DNA of 6,617 bases, taken from positions 1 through 6,617 of the forward strand of contig JAGDCK010000050.1 in assembly GCA_017958585.1 (NCBI GenBank), in the 5' to 3' direction. Numbering within the stretch: the stretch's first letter is position 1; each line of letters starts with the position of its first letter. The stretch comes from Lachnospiraceae bacterium. GTDB taxonomy: Bacteria; Bacillota; Clostridia; Lachnospirales; Lachnospiraceae. The position numbers were made by a program, and so were the translations under genes. The notes under the pieces are model-generated. The model saw only the letters and a program-made list of their open reading frames with translations, was not told the origin of the DNA and made no database searches. Shown piece by piece: positions 1 through 6,352 of the stretch.

Positions 1-865
1 GGTATCTGATGCCATCAACCGTATAAAACCTTTGATAGCTTCCGCTGGTGGTAAGAGCCATGTCCGTGATATCAAGGACCTCCACATAGTTTACTTCAGC
101 CTCCGTGTCGGGATTCTGGATGGCCACAGTCCAGCTTCCACCGTCAGGCTTCGGACCGATACTCCTGACGTTTCCGCCTGCGTTTATGGTATAGTTTACG
201 GCACCCATATCTCTTAAGCCTTCGGAGATACGCTCTAAAGCATATCCCTTTGCAATGGCACCCACATCACATTTAAGCAGTGGGTCTTTGTAAAACACTG
301 TGGAATTTTCTTCATCTATCACCACATCGTCTATGTTGCAATGCTTCGATGCTTCGGTCAGTTCTTCCAAGGAGGGAACCTTTCCGCCAGCGGGGTCGTT
401 TAAGGCTTCTTCTCTGTAGTTATGCCATATTTCAAGCACAGCGCCGAAGGCAAAGTTGGTCTTTCCGTCTGTGACCTCATATATTCTCTTGCCTTCCTTA
501 AAGAGTGCGATCACATCCGGATCCACCTCCACAGGGCCTTCTCCTGCGTGAGCATTAATGTAATAGAGGTTAACTCCGCCTGATGGAAGAGAGTTATAGT
601 TGTCATATAAACCGTCAAGTCTTTTAAGTTCGCTCTCCACATAGGTGCATTTTTCAAGGAATGCTTCCTCGCTTTCCTCGTAGCCGATGACATTTGTCAC
701 CGTATCGAAATAGTCAAAGTAGACTTCCGAATATTTTTCGAGGGAATTTTTCATGGCTAAACCGCTGCTGCATCCCGTAAGCACTGTATTGGCGGTAAGT
801 ATTATCCCGAGGGCTATGATCTTTGTGAAGATATTTTTTGTGTATAAAGCTTTTGATATAAGCAT
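1..865 (-). CDS. apbE: ApbE-type FAD:protein FMN transferase, lipoprotein (C-terminus cut by window edge)
   Basis: Transfers FMN from FAD to Thr in extracytoplasmic flavoproteins such as RnfD and RnfG; acts on the outer face of the membrane. About 288 residues are visible. The N-terminus has a basic, hydrophobic signal and a lipobox LTGC (Cys32), so it should be lipid-anchored. ApbE family motifs are clear: DVGAIAKGYA at about 200-209, NAGGNV at 228-233 and ALTTSGSYQRFY at 270-281. The frame leaves the window just before the place where the family's metal-binding H-x-x-DP segment is expected, so some 50-60 residues are probably missing. The start was placed at 865 rather than the in-frame ATG at 874, because AAAGGA abuts the 874 ATG but lies 8 bases before the 865 ATG. 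The gene lies just downstream of the lipoprotein gene's terminator, with no room for a clear promoter of its own. Family identity is from recognised motifs; substrates are inferred from the neighbourhood. Confidence 0.93.
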   Translation of the reverse strand, partial: MLISKALYTKNIFTKIIALGIILTANTVLTGCSSGLAMKNSLEKYSEVYFDYFDTVTNVIGYEESEEAFLEKCTYVESELKRLDGLYDNYNSLPSGGVNLYYINAHAGEGPVEVDPDVIALFKEGKRIYEVTDGKTNFAFGAVLEIWHNYREEALNDPAGGKVPSLEELTEASKHCNIDDVVIDEENSTVFYKDPLLKCDVGAIAKGYALERISEGLRDMGAVNYTINAGGNVRSIGPKPDGGSWTVAIQNPDTEAEVNYVEVLDITDMALTTSGSYQRFYTVDGIRY

Positions 866-881
866 TATTTTCATCCTTTGA
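866..881 (-). promoter_or_regulatory. Ribosome binding site that decides the apbE start
   Basis: On the minus strand AAAGGA runs directly into an ATG at 874, leaving no usable spacer for that start. The next in-frame ATG, at 865, has an 8-base spacer, which is normal. The site begins only a few bases after the T-run of the upstream terminator, so the transcript end and the apbE translation start are nearly fused. Confidence 0.6.
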
Positions 882-912
882 CAAAAAAATAGGGAGGACA
901 TCTGTCCTCCCT
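882..912 (-). terminator. Rho-independent terminator after the two-repeat lipoprotein gene
   Basis: Bases 891-900 and 903-912 are perfect inverted complements (AGGGAGGACA/TGTCCTCCCT), forming a 9-10 bp GC-rich stem with a 2-4 base loop. Read on the minus strand the hairpin is followed at once by a run of seven T. It ends the transcript of the gene at 933-1949, whose stop codon is about 20 bases upstream. Because apbE follows with no visible promoter, some readthrough is likely needed for apbE expression. Confidence 0.92.
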
Positions 913-932
913 GAATTATATCAGATTAATGA

Positions 933-1949
933 TTACTTTGAAACAGGCTCTGCATCAGCGATACCAATTGCAATGATCTCCTGGAGAGGAGTGATTGAAA
1001 TTGTACATCCTGCAAGAAGATCGGGATCAGCGCTTGTAGCGATGTTGTGGTGATCATCCTTGGGCTCTGTAGCGATTCCTGTAACCTCAGCAGAAGTCTT
1101 TCCTACGATATAATCTTCGAAAGTACCTGCCTGCTGATACCACTCAGCGATAGCACTTGCATAAGCAACCATTCCGTAGTGCTTCTTGAGCTCTTTCTTT
1201 GAACCCTCGAAGTTGAATGCTGTAACGTTGCCTGTTGTGTCAAAGCTGATCTTGGGCTGGATCTCATCGATAAGGTCAACGATGATCTTGCCGTCTGCAT
1301 CTGTTACAACTGCACTGAAGTTAGAGTACATATTTGCTGCACCCTCTGCCTCGTCAGAAGCTGATGCTGTAGAAGAGTCAACCTCTGTGCTTACGCCGAG
1401 ACCGTGATTGAAAGAAGATGCCTTGAAGCTCTTAGCATACTCATCTTTCATAGCCTTTACGATAGCTTCCTTGAATACGTTAACGCCGATTGTACATCCT
1501 GCAAGGATAGCTTCATCAGCTGCAACCTCGTGGCCTGATACGTTGAAAGATGTTGCAAGGTTAGCAACTTCATCAACTGTCATACCAACTACTGATTTTG
1601 CAAAGAAATCAGCCTGCTCGTTCCACTCAGCGATAGCGCCGCCGTATGTCTTCATGTTGTAGTCAGCACCCTTCTGCTGTTTTGAACGTGTGTCAACTTC
1701 GTTAGCTGCCTGAACCTGACCGCCTTCGATGGTCATCTTTGTCTGTGCCACATCAAGTTTGCAGGAAACGATCTTGCCGCTTGCATCTGTTACAACAGTA
1801 GCAACTGTTGCATCAACCTGAGCGGTACCTTCTGAGGAACCATCCTCAACTACAATACCCATACCGAGGGTATATTCCTTCTCTCCACATCCTACAAGTG
1901 AGAACACCATGGATGAAGCAAGAAGAAGTGCCATTAATTTTTTCTTCAT
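933..1949 (-). CDS. Secreted lipoprotein with two tandem FMN-binding-like repeats
   Basis: A 338-residue protein with a signal peptide and lipobox LVGC (Cys21), so it is predicted to be tethered outside the membrane. The rest is two copies of one domain, about residues 28-166 and 184-330. Each copy has a VVTDA(S/D)GKI strand, a YNMK- or HYGM-like segment followed by AIAEW(N/Y), a VVGMT/IVGKT turn and an AGCTI segment (150-154 and 313-317) leading to a final helix. The layout resembles FMN_bind-type domains, and similar proteins occur in Clostridia, but neither copy has the S/T-G-A-T flavinylation motif: AGCTI sits where it would be expected. Flavin binding, if any, would be non-covalent or carried another way. 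The start has AGAGG 8 bases upstream. It is divergent from rnf and followed by apbE, which suggests a role beside the Rnf complex, for example as an extracytoplasmic electron carrier or sensor. That role is inference. Confidence 0.85.
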   Translation of the reverse strand: MKKKLMALLLASSMVFSLVGCGEKEYTLGMGIVVEDGSSEGTAQVDATVATVVTDASGKIVSCKLDVAQTKMTIEGGQVQAANEVDTRSKQQKGADYNMKTYGGAIAEWNEQADFFAKSVVGMTVDEVANLATSFNVSGHEVAADEAILAGCTIGVNVFKEAIVKAMKDEYAKSFKASSFNHGLGVSTEVDSSTASASDEAEGAANMYSNFSAVVTDADGKIIVDLIDEIQPKISFDTTGNVTAFNFEGSKKELKKHYGMVAYASAIAEWYQQAGTFEDYIVGKTSAEVTGIATEPKDDHHNIATSADPDLLAGCTISITPLQEIIAIGIADAEPVSK

Positions 1950-1999
1950 AACTTTACCTCTTTAAATAATGAAATTATATTGTTTTTTAAACAGGATTA

Positions 2000-2028
2000 A
2001 GTATAAGAAAAAAGGGTGAAAATGTCAA
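2000..2028 (-). promoter_or_regulatory. Sigma-A-type promoter for the lipoprotein (and probably apbE)
   Basis: Read on the minus strand: -35 TTGACA (2028-2023), a 17-base spacer, -10 TATACT (2005-2000). Both boxes are near consensus. Transcription would start near 1993, giving a leader of about 44 bases before the ATG at 1949. Five bases of the -35 box lie inside the left arm of the 13-bp inverted repeat. Confidence 0.85.
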
Positions 2029-2135
2029 CGTACAATGTAAAAATCCATTTGAATAGCGTAAAAATTTATTGTTTATGAGTAAAACTTATATGTAAAAATA
2101 TACGAAGATAGTGTAAAATTTAATTGTACGTTGAC
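2024..2135. repeat. Perfect 13-bp inverted repeat embracing both -35 boxes (putative operator pair)
   Basis: GTCAACGTACAAT at 2024-2036 and its exact reverse complement ATTGTACGTTGAC at 2123-2135 face each other across 86 bp of very A/T-rich DNA (about 20% G+C). Each arm contains the TTGAC of the -35 box of the promoter on its side. A factor that recognises this 13-mer would touch both promoters in the same geometry, so the divergent genes are probably co-regulated. The factor is unknown; I do not recognise the motif as a named operator. Confidence 0.8.
2037..2118 (+). repeat. Array of five GTAAAA motifs at 21-bp steps
   Basis: GTAAAA occurs at 2037, 2058, 2079, 2092 and 2113, giving steps of 21, 21, 13 and 21 bases. 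Twenty-one bases is two helical turns, so the A-tracts within each group lie on one face of the helix. The array fills the space between the inverted-repeat arms. It could bend the DNA, serve as an UP-element for both promoters or bind a regulator cooperatively; the sequence does not tell these apart. Confidence 0.6.
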
Positions 2136-2159
2136 TGATTGGACACAAAATGATATAAC
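2131..2159 (+). promoter_or_regulatory. Sigma-A-type promoter of the rnf operon
   Basis: -35 TTGACT (2131-2136), a 17-base spacer, -10 TATAAC (2154-2159), with a TG one base before the -10 (2151-2152) making an extended -10. Transcription would start near 2166, leaving a leader of about 39 bases to the rnfC ATG at 2205. Five bases of the -35 box belong to the right arm of the inverted repeat, mirroring the promoter on the other strand. Confidence 0.88.
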
Positions 2160-2204
2160 GGACTTTGTGTGTAAAGAAAAGTGAAAAATGCTTGGGAGGT
2201 AATT

Positions 2205-3536
2205 ATGTCATTTTTCAAAATGAGTGGTGTAGTCGTTCCCCACATGAAAAATACCTGCGAAATGCAGGCGGAACGCATGCCGGCGCCTAAGAGCGTGGTG
2301 ATCCCGATGAATATGCATATCGGAGCACCTGCAAAGCCGGTAGTACAGGAAGGAGATATTGTAGGCGTGGGTCAGCTTATCGGCGAAGCAGGCGGATTCG
2401 TGTCAAGCCCCGTATACGCTTCAGTCTCCGGTAAGGTGACAAAGGTCGACAAAATAACAGGTACAAACGGAGCAAGTGCTGATGCGGTTTTCATTGAATC
2501 CGACGGTCAGATGCGTCCCTTTGAGGGGATCAAGGCTCCCACGGTAACCAACTTTGAAGAGTTTGTTGCTGCAGTAAGAGACAGCGGTATCGTAGGTCTT
2601 GGAGGAGCAGGATTCCCCACGGCCGTAAAGCTTGGTGTAAAGGATTTATCACTTGTCCGGGAAGTTTTGATAAACGGAGCAGAGTGTGAGCCCTATATCA
2701 CAAGCGATACACGTACCATGCTGGACAGAGCCGACGATATAAAGGAAGGTATCGAACTTCTTGAAAAATATCTTGGCGCCGGGACGATCATCTTCGGTAT
2801 TGAGAAAAACAAGCCCGAAGCCATCGCAAAAATGAAAGAGATAACATCCGGAGACAGTGCCGTTTCGGTGAAGGAACTTCCCAGTATCTACCCTCAGGGC
2901 GGAGAGAAAGTTCTTATTTATAATCTCACCGGCAAAGTGGTACCCGAGGGAAAACTTCCTCTGGATGTGGGATGTATAGTAATTAATGTGACTACATTGG
3001 CATCAATTGCCAAATATATAAGGACCGGAATGCCTTTGGTTGAAAAATGTCTTACAGTGGACGGTTCCGCAGTGGCAAGTCCAAAGAATCTCATCGTTCC
3101 CATCGGAACAAGTCTCAGGGATGTCTATGAATTTGCAGGCGGCTTTAAGGCAGAGCCAAAGAAAGTACTTCTCGGCGGCCCCATGATGGGAATCGCCGTA
3201 AAAAGCCTTGATCAGCCCGTGATGAAGAATACCAATGCAACATTGGCATTAGCTGAAAAAGAGGCGGAAAGACCCGAGGAGAATCCCTGTATCCACTGCG
3301 GCAGATGTGTAAACAGCTGTCCTTTGGGGCTTAATCCCGTGGCATTTGCAAAGGCTCTCAGCTTAAATGACTGCGAGGCTTTGGAAGAATTAAAGATAAA
3401 TCTCTGCATGGAGTGCGGATGCTGTGCATTCAACTGCCCTGCAAAGAGAGATCTCATCGCCCGTCACAAACTTGCAAAGAGCGAGCTTCGCTCATATCAG
3501 CAACAGCGTGCGGAGCAGGAAAAGAAGGAGGCATAG
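2205..3536 (+). CDS. rnfC: Rnf complex subunit RnfC (NADH/FMN and 4Fe-4S electron-transfer subunit)
   Basis: Peripheral subunit on the cytoplasmic side of the Rnf complex that exchanges electrons with NAD(H). At 443 residues it has the compact clostridial size. Order of parts: an N-terminal barrel-like domain with repeated GxPAKP/VxxGD and SxxSG(K)V segments (about 30-80), a glycine-rich loop GLGGAGFP at 131-138 and NGAECEPY at 157-164 (FMN/NADH site), GGEKVLIYNLTG in mid-protein, and two 4Fe-4S motifs, C362-C365-C368-C372 and C401-C404-C407-C411, each followed by P. An extra Cys406 lies in the second motif. All key residues of the family are present. The start is ATG 2205 with GGGAGG 5 bases upstream; the in-frame GTG at 2181 is rejected because it would put the ribosome binding site inside the gene and has none of its own. 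First gene of the operon; rnfD starts 4 bases after its stop. Confidence 0.97.
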   Translation: MSFFKMSGVVVPHMKNTCEMQAERMPAPKSVVIPMNMHIGAPAKPVVQEGDIVGVGQLIGEAGGFVSSPVYASVSGKVTKVDKITGTNGASADAVFIESDGQMRPFEGIKAPTVTNFEEFVAAVRDSGIVGLGGAGFPTAVKLGVKDLSLVREVLINGAECEPYITSDTRTMLDRADDIKEGIELLEKYLGAGTIIFGIEKNKPEAIAKMKEITSGDSAVSVKELPSIYPQGGEKVLIYNLTGKVVPEGKLPLDVGCIVINVTTLASIAKYIRTGMPLVEKCLTVDGSAVASPKNLIVPIGTSLRDVYEFAGGFKAEPKKVLLGGPMMGIAVKSLDQPVMKNTNATLALAEKEAERPEENPCIHCGRCVNSCPLGLNPVAFAKALSLNDCEALEELKINLCMECGCCAFNCPAKRDLIARHKLAKSELRSYQQQRAEQEKKEA

Positions 3537-3540
3537 GACA

Positions 3541-4476
3541 ATGGAAGAAAATTTAAAAGTGTCTGTGTCACCCCATATTTTTTCCAAGCGTACCACAAGA
3601 AATCTCATGCTTGATGTGGTAATAGCACTGCTCCCTGCAGCTATTGCATCGGTTGTGATCTTTGGCGCGGGAAGTCTTTTGGTGATCGCGACATGTGTCA
3701 TCAGTTGTATCTTATTTGAAGCATTATTTAATCTGATCATAAAGAGAAAACAGACGATCGGAGATTTCTCTGCCATCATCACAGGACTTTTGCTGGCACT
3801 CAATCTCCCTGTAAATATTCCTTTGTGGCAGGCTGTTATCGGTTCCTTTGTGGCAATCATCATTGTAAAGAATCTCTTCGGAGGTCTCGGATACAATTTT
3901 GCAAACCCTGCCATCACAGGACGTATCTTCATGCTCATTGCCTTTACGGGGTCAATGACTGAGGCGGTATTCCCTGCGGCAGTTGATACCGTGGCAGGAG
4001 CAACACCCCTTGGAGCACTTGCTTCAGGAGAGGAAGTCGGTGTAAGTCTGCTTGATATGTTCCTCGGACTAAGAGGCGGTGCACTTGGTGAGACCTGTGC
4101 CCTTGCTCTTATTATCGGAGGAATCTATCTGATCTGCCGCAAGGTGATCACATGGCATACACCTGTGACATTCATCCTTACAGTGTTTGTATTTTCCCTT
4201 ATCTATTCGGGAGACTTTGAGACTGCACTTATCTACGTCCTCTCAGGCGGACTTTTGATCGGTGCCATCTTTATGGCAACGGATTATGTGACAACACCCA
4301 CCACAGCCCTGGGACAGGTTGTGTTCGGACTTGGATGCGGACTTATCACATGCCTTATCCGTTTCTACGGCAGTTACCCCGAAGGTGTATCCTTCTCAAT
4401 ATTGTTTATGAACATTCTCACACCTTACATTGAGAAGATCACCATGAAGAAACCCTTTGGAGGTGTGAAGAAATGA
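3541..4476 (+). CDS. rnfD: Rnf complex membrane subunit RnfD (covalent FMN carrier)
   Basis: Integral membrane subunit, 311 residues, rich in hydrophobic helices (about 22-66, 76-110, 126-140, 186-197, 206-222, 230-245, 258-274). Family segments are present: NPAITGRIF at 122-130, HTPVTFILT at 206-214 and FMATDYVTTP at 244-253. The FMN acceptor is predicted to be Thr155 in AGATPL (152-157), where the family more often has S or T before GAT. ApbE would attach FMN there. The start is ATG 3541 with AAGGAGG 9 bases upstream; a longer open frame reaching back into rnfC lacks such a site and is rejected. The stop overlaps the rnfG start as ATGA, indicating translational coupling. Confidence 0.96.
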   Translation: MEENLKVSVSPHIFSKRTTRNLMLDVVIALLPAAIASVVIFGAGSLLVIATCVISCILFEALFNLIIKRKQTIGDFSAIITGLLLALNLPVNIPLWQAVIGSFVAIIIVKNLFGGLGYNFANPAITGRIFMLIAFTGSMTEAVFPAAVDTVAGATPLGALASGEEVGVSLLDMFLGLRGGALGETCALALIIGGIYLICRKVITWHTPVTFILTVFVFSLIYSGDFETALIYVLSGGLLIGAIFMATDYVTTPTTALGQVVFGLGCGLITCLIRFYGSYPEGVSFSILFMNILTPYIEKITMKKPFGGVKK

Positions 4477-5714
4477 AAAACAATGTAAAAAGCGCAGTTG
4501 CACTCACAGTTGTTTGTGTTGTTGTAGTCGGCCTTTTGGCGGTTACAAACTATTTCACTGCACCTAAGATCGAAGAGAACAAAAAAGCGGCTGCAAATGC
4601 AGCATTCGTAGAGGTAATGCCTGAGGGAGAAGGCTTTGAGGAGATCGCACTTCCCGAAAACGCTCCCGCAACCGTCACAAATCTCTACAGAGAGACTTCC
4701 GGACAGGGCTTTGTGGCAAAACTTGTGACCACCAGCCAGTATTCAAGCGGTGATATGGGTATCACGGTAGGAATCGGAACAGACGGTGTGATCAAAGGCG
4801 TTGCCATCACTTCATATAATGAAACAAAAGATTTCGGTGAATATCCTTACTCATACATCGGAGCAGACTCAGCGCTCAACGATATCGATGTATTTGCAGG
4901 AGCAACATATTCATCCATGGCTTTCAAAAATGCCATTCTCGACACCTTCAATATGCTCATAGCAAACGGAGACATATCCGAGGGACAAAAGAGTGCAGAG
5001 ACCCTTATGGCAGAGATGCTTCCCGTGATCTTCCCCGGAAGCTGCAATGCAAGCGGTCTTGCTCAGCTTGTCGAGATCGAGGGTACAGGCTTTACAAAGG
5101 CTTATGCAACAGGAAATGACACCGGTTTTGTTGCTCTTTCAGATGTAGACGGCAACACGGTTGTCAGTGTCATGAATGCATTTGGAGTCGTAAAATGCTA
5201 TGATCTTGAGGGCAATGAAGTAAGCGGACCTGTCGATGAAGTAAAATCTGCATTTGAAGTTCTTGCTGACAAGAATGCTGATAACAATATAAAGAATGCT
5301 TACAAGGCATACGGCGATGAAAGCGCAGAGCTTACAGCCCTTACCGATGTGGATGCATTCGGTTCCGTCACAGGCGGATTCAGTGTCACAACTGAGGAAA
5401 ACACTTATTATATCTTTAACATAAAGACCTTCGGATATATGAACGAGCTCATGGAGATGGCTGTGGTTCTCGATTCTGAAGGCAAGGTAGTAAACTACAG
5501 AACGGTTACGGATCTGATCCTTCACGGTGAGTATTTCACAGAGCATGGTCTCAAGGACAAGGAAGCATATCTGTCACAGTTTAAGGAGGTTACGGAGGAT
5601 AGCTATTCCGATGACTTAGCCATTGTGACAGGAGCCACATTTACATCAGATGCGGTAAATGATTCGATCCACTCTGCTTTTGACGCATTTAAGGCAGTAA
5701 AGGAGGCAGAATAA
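4473..5714 (+). CDS. rnfG: Rnf complex subunit RnfG, double-length with a second FMN-binding domain
   Basis: Membrane-anchored, extracytoplasmic flavoprotein of the Rnf complex. One N-terminal membrane helix (about 6-28) is followed by TAPKI, typical of RnfG. The first FMN-binding domain (about 45-165) has GIGTDGVIKGV at 100-110, NETKDFG at 116-122 (usually ETPGLG) and AGATYSS with Thr145 as the predicted FMN site. At 413 residues the protein is about twice the usual length of some 200. The extra part contains a degenerate middle segment (about 180-265, with TGFVALSDVDG but no GAT) and a full second domain (about 298-410) with VVLDSEGKVV and TGATFTS, giving a second site at Thr389. GGAGGT lies 8 bases before the ATG, which overlaps the rnfD stop. 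Two flavins on one subunit are inferred from the motifs, not shown. Confidence 0.94.
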   Translation: MKNNVKSAVALTVVCVVVVGLLAVTNYFTAPKIEENKKAAANAAFVEVMPEGEGFEEIALPENAPATVTNLYRETSGQGFVAKLVTTSQYSSGDMGITVGIGTDGVIKGVAITSYNETKDFGEYPYSYIGADSALNDIDVFAGATYSSMAFKNAILDTFNMLIANGDISEGQKSAETLMAEMLPVIFPGSCNASGLAQLVEIEGTGFTKAYATGNDTGFVALSDVDGNTVVSVMNAFGVVKCYDLEGNEVSGPVDEVKSAFEVLADKNADNNIKNAYKAYGDESAELTALTDVDAFGSVTGGFSVTTEENTYYIFNIKTFGYMNELMEMAVVLDSEGKVVNYRTVTDLILHGEYFTEHGLKDKEAYLSQFKEVTEDSYSDDLAIVTGATFTSDAVNDSIHSAFDAFKAVKEAE

Positions 5715-6352
5715 TGAAAAAAACAGCAATTTTCCTAAAGGGAATAATCAAAGAAAATCCCGTGCTGGTGCTGGTTTTGGGTGCCTGCCCCACACTTGCC
5801 GTGACCACAAACGTGCTTGCAGCCCTCTATATGGGTCTTGCTGCTTTGGTGGTTTTGGTGTGCTCAAACCTTTGTATCTCCGCTCTTAAGAACCTGATCG
5901 GAGACAATTTCAAGATGGCTGCAAACATCCTGATCATCACAGGTTTTGTAAGCCTCGTTCAGATGCTCATGGGAGCTTTTCTTCCAAAGGCATCCGACAT
6001 GCTTGGCATATATCTTACTCTCATTGCGGTAAACGGTGTTCTTATCGGAAATGCCAATGATATCGCCCGTAAAAACAAGGTATGGGATTCAGTGTTAAGT
6101 GCTCTCGGAACCGGAATAGGATTTACATGCGGACTCTTTGCAGTTGCTCTTGTAAGAGAGATCCTCGGAAACGGAACCTTTGCAGGAATCGAGATCCCTT
6201 TCCTTGCTGATTACAAGATATCACTTTTAAATGCCGCTCCCGGAGGCTTCCTGGTACTGGGTCTTGTGATGGCTCTTATCGCAGCCATTAACAAAAAGCC
6301 GGTGGATGAGATCGGAATGAGTGATCGAAAGGAGGGCGAGGCAAATGCTTAA
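5714..6352 (+). CDS. rnfE: Rnf complex membrane subunit RnfE, lacking the second cluster cysteine
   Basis: Integral membrane subunit of 212 residues that pairs with RnfA. RnfE/RnfA (and NqrD/NqrE) normally hold a 2Fe-2S cluster inside the membrane with two cysteines from each partner. The first is here: ENPVLVLVLGACPTLAVT with Cys25. The second, in the family motif VNC at about 108, is Gly108 (VNGVLIG, codon 6035-6037), and the following stretch NANDIARKN departs from the usual RAEAFASKN. Other cysteines (50, 54, 139) lie elsewhere. REILGNGTFAG at 148-158 and APGGFLVLGL at 175-184 are typical of the family. The start shares one base with the rnfG stop (TAATG), with AAAGGAGG 7 bases upstream; the end overlaps rnfA by 8 bases. 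Confidence 0.95.
   Translation: MKKTAIFLKGIIKENPVLVLVLGACPTLAVTTNVLAALYMGLAALVVLVCSNLCISALKNLIGDNFKMAANILIITGFVSLVQMLMGAFLPKASDMLGIYLTLIAVNGVLIGNANDIARKNKVWDSVLSALGTGIGFTCGLFAVALVREILGNGTFAGIEIPFLADYKISLLNAAPGGFLVLGLVMALIAAINKKPVDEIGMSDRKEGEANA

Noticed and set aside
2024..2135. 112-bp A/T-rich segment bounded by perfect 13-bp inverted repeats, like a miniature transposon
   Set aside because: No target-site duplication flanks it (AAAT on the left, TGAT on the right), and both arms supply -35 boxes with exact 17-base spacing to good -10 boxes, so a promoter/operator reading explains it better.
2181..2204. In-frame GTG at 2181 as the rnfC start
   Set aside because: The good GGGAGG site at 2194-2199 would then lie inside the coding region, and nothing comparable precedes the GTG. 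ATG 2205 also gives the usual RnfC N-terminus.
3424..3540. N-terminal extension of rnfD into rnfC
   Set aside because: It overlaps the conserved 4Fe-4S coding part of rnfC in another frame and has no ribosome binding site; ATG 3541 follows AAGGAGG and yields the family N-terminus.
3492..3938. 148-codon open frame on the minus strand opposite rnfD
   Set aside because: It lies antisense to clearly conserved rnfC/rnfD coding sequence, and its protein shows no recognisable domain; it is a by-product of the plus-strand codon use. The same holds for the frames at 5139-5546 and 1408-1662.
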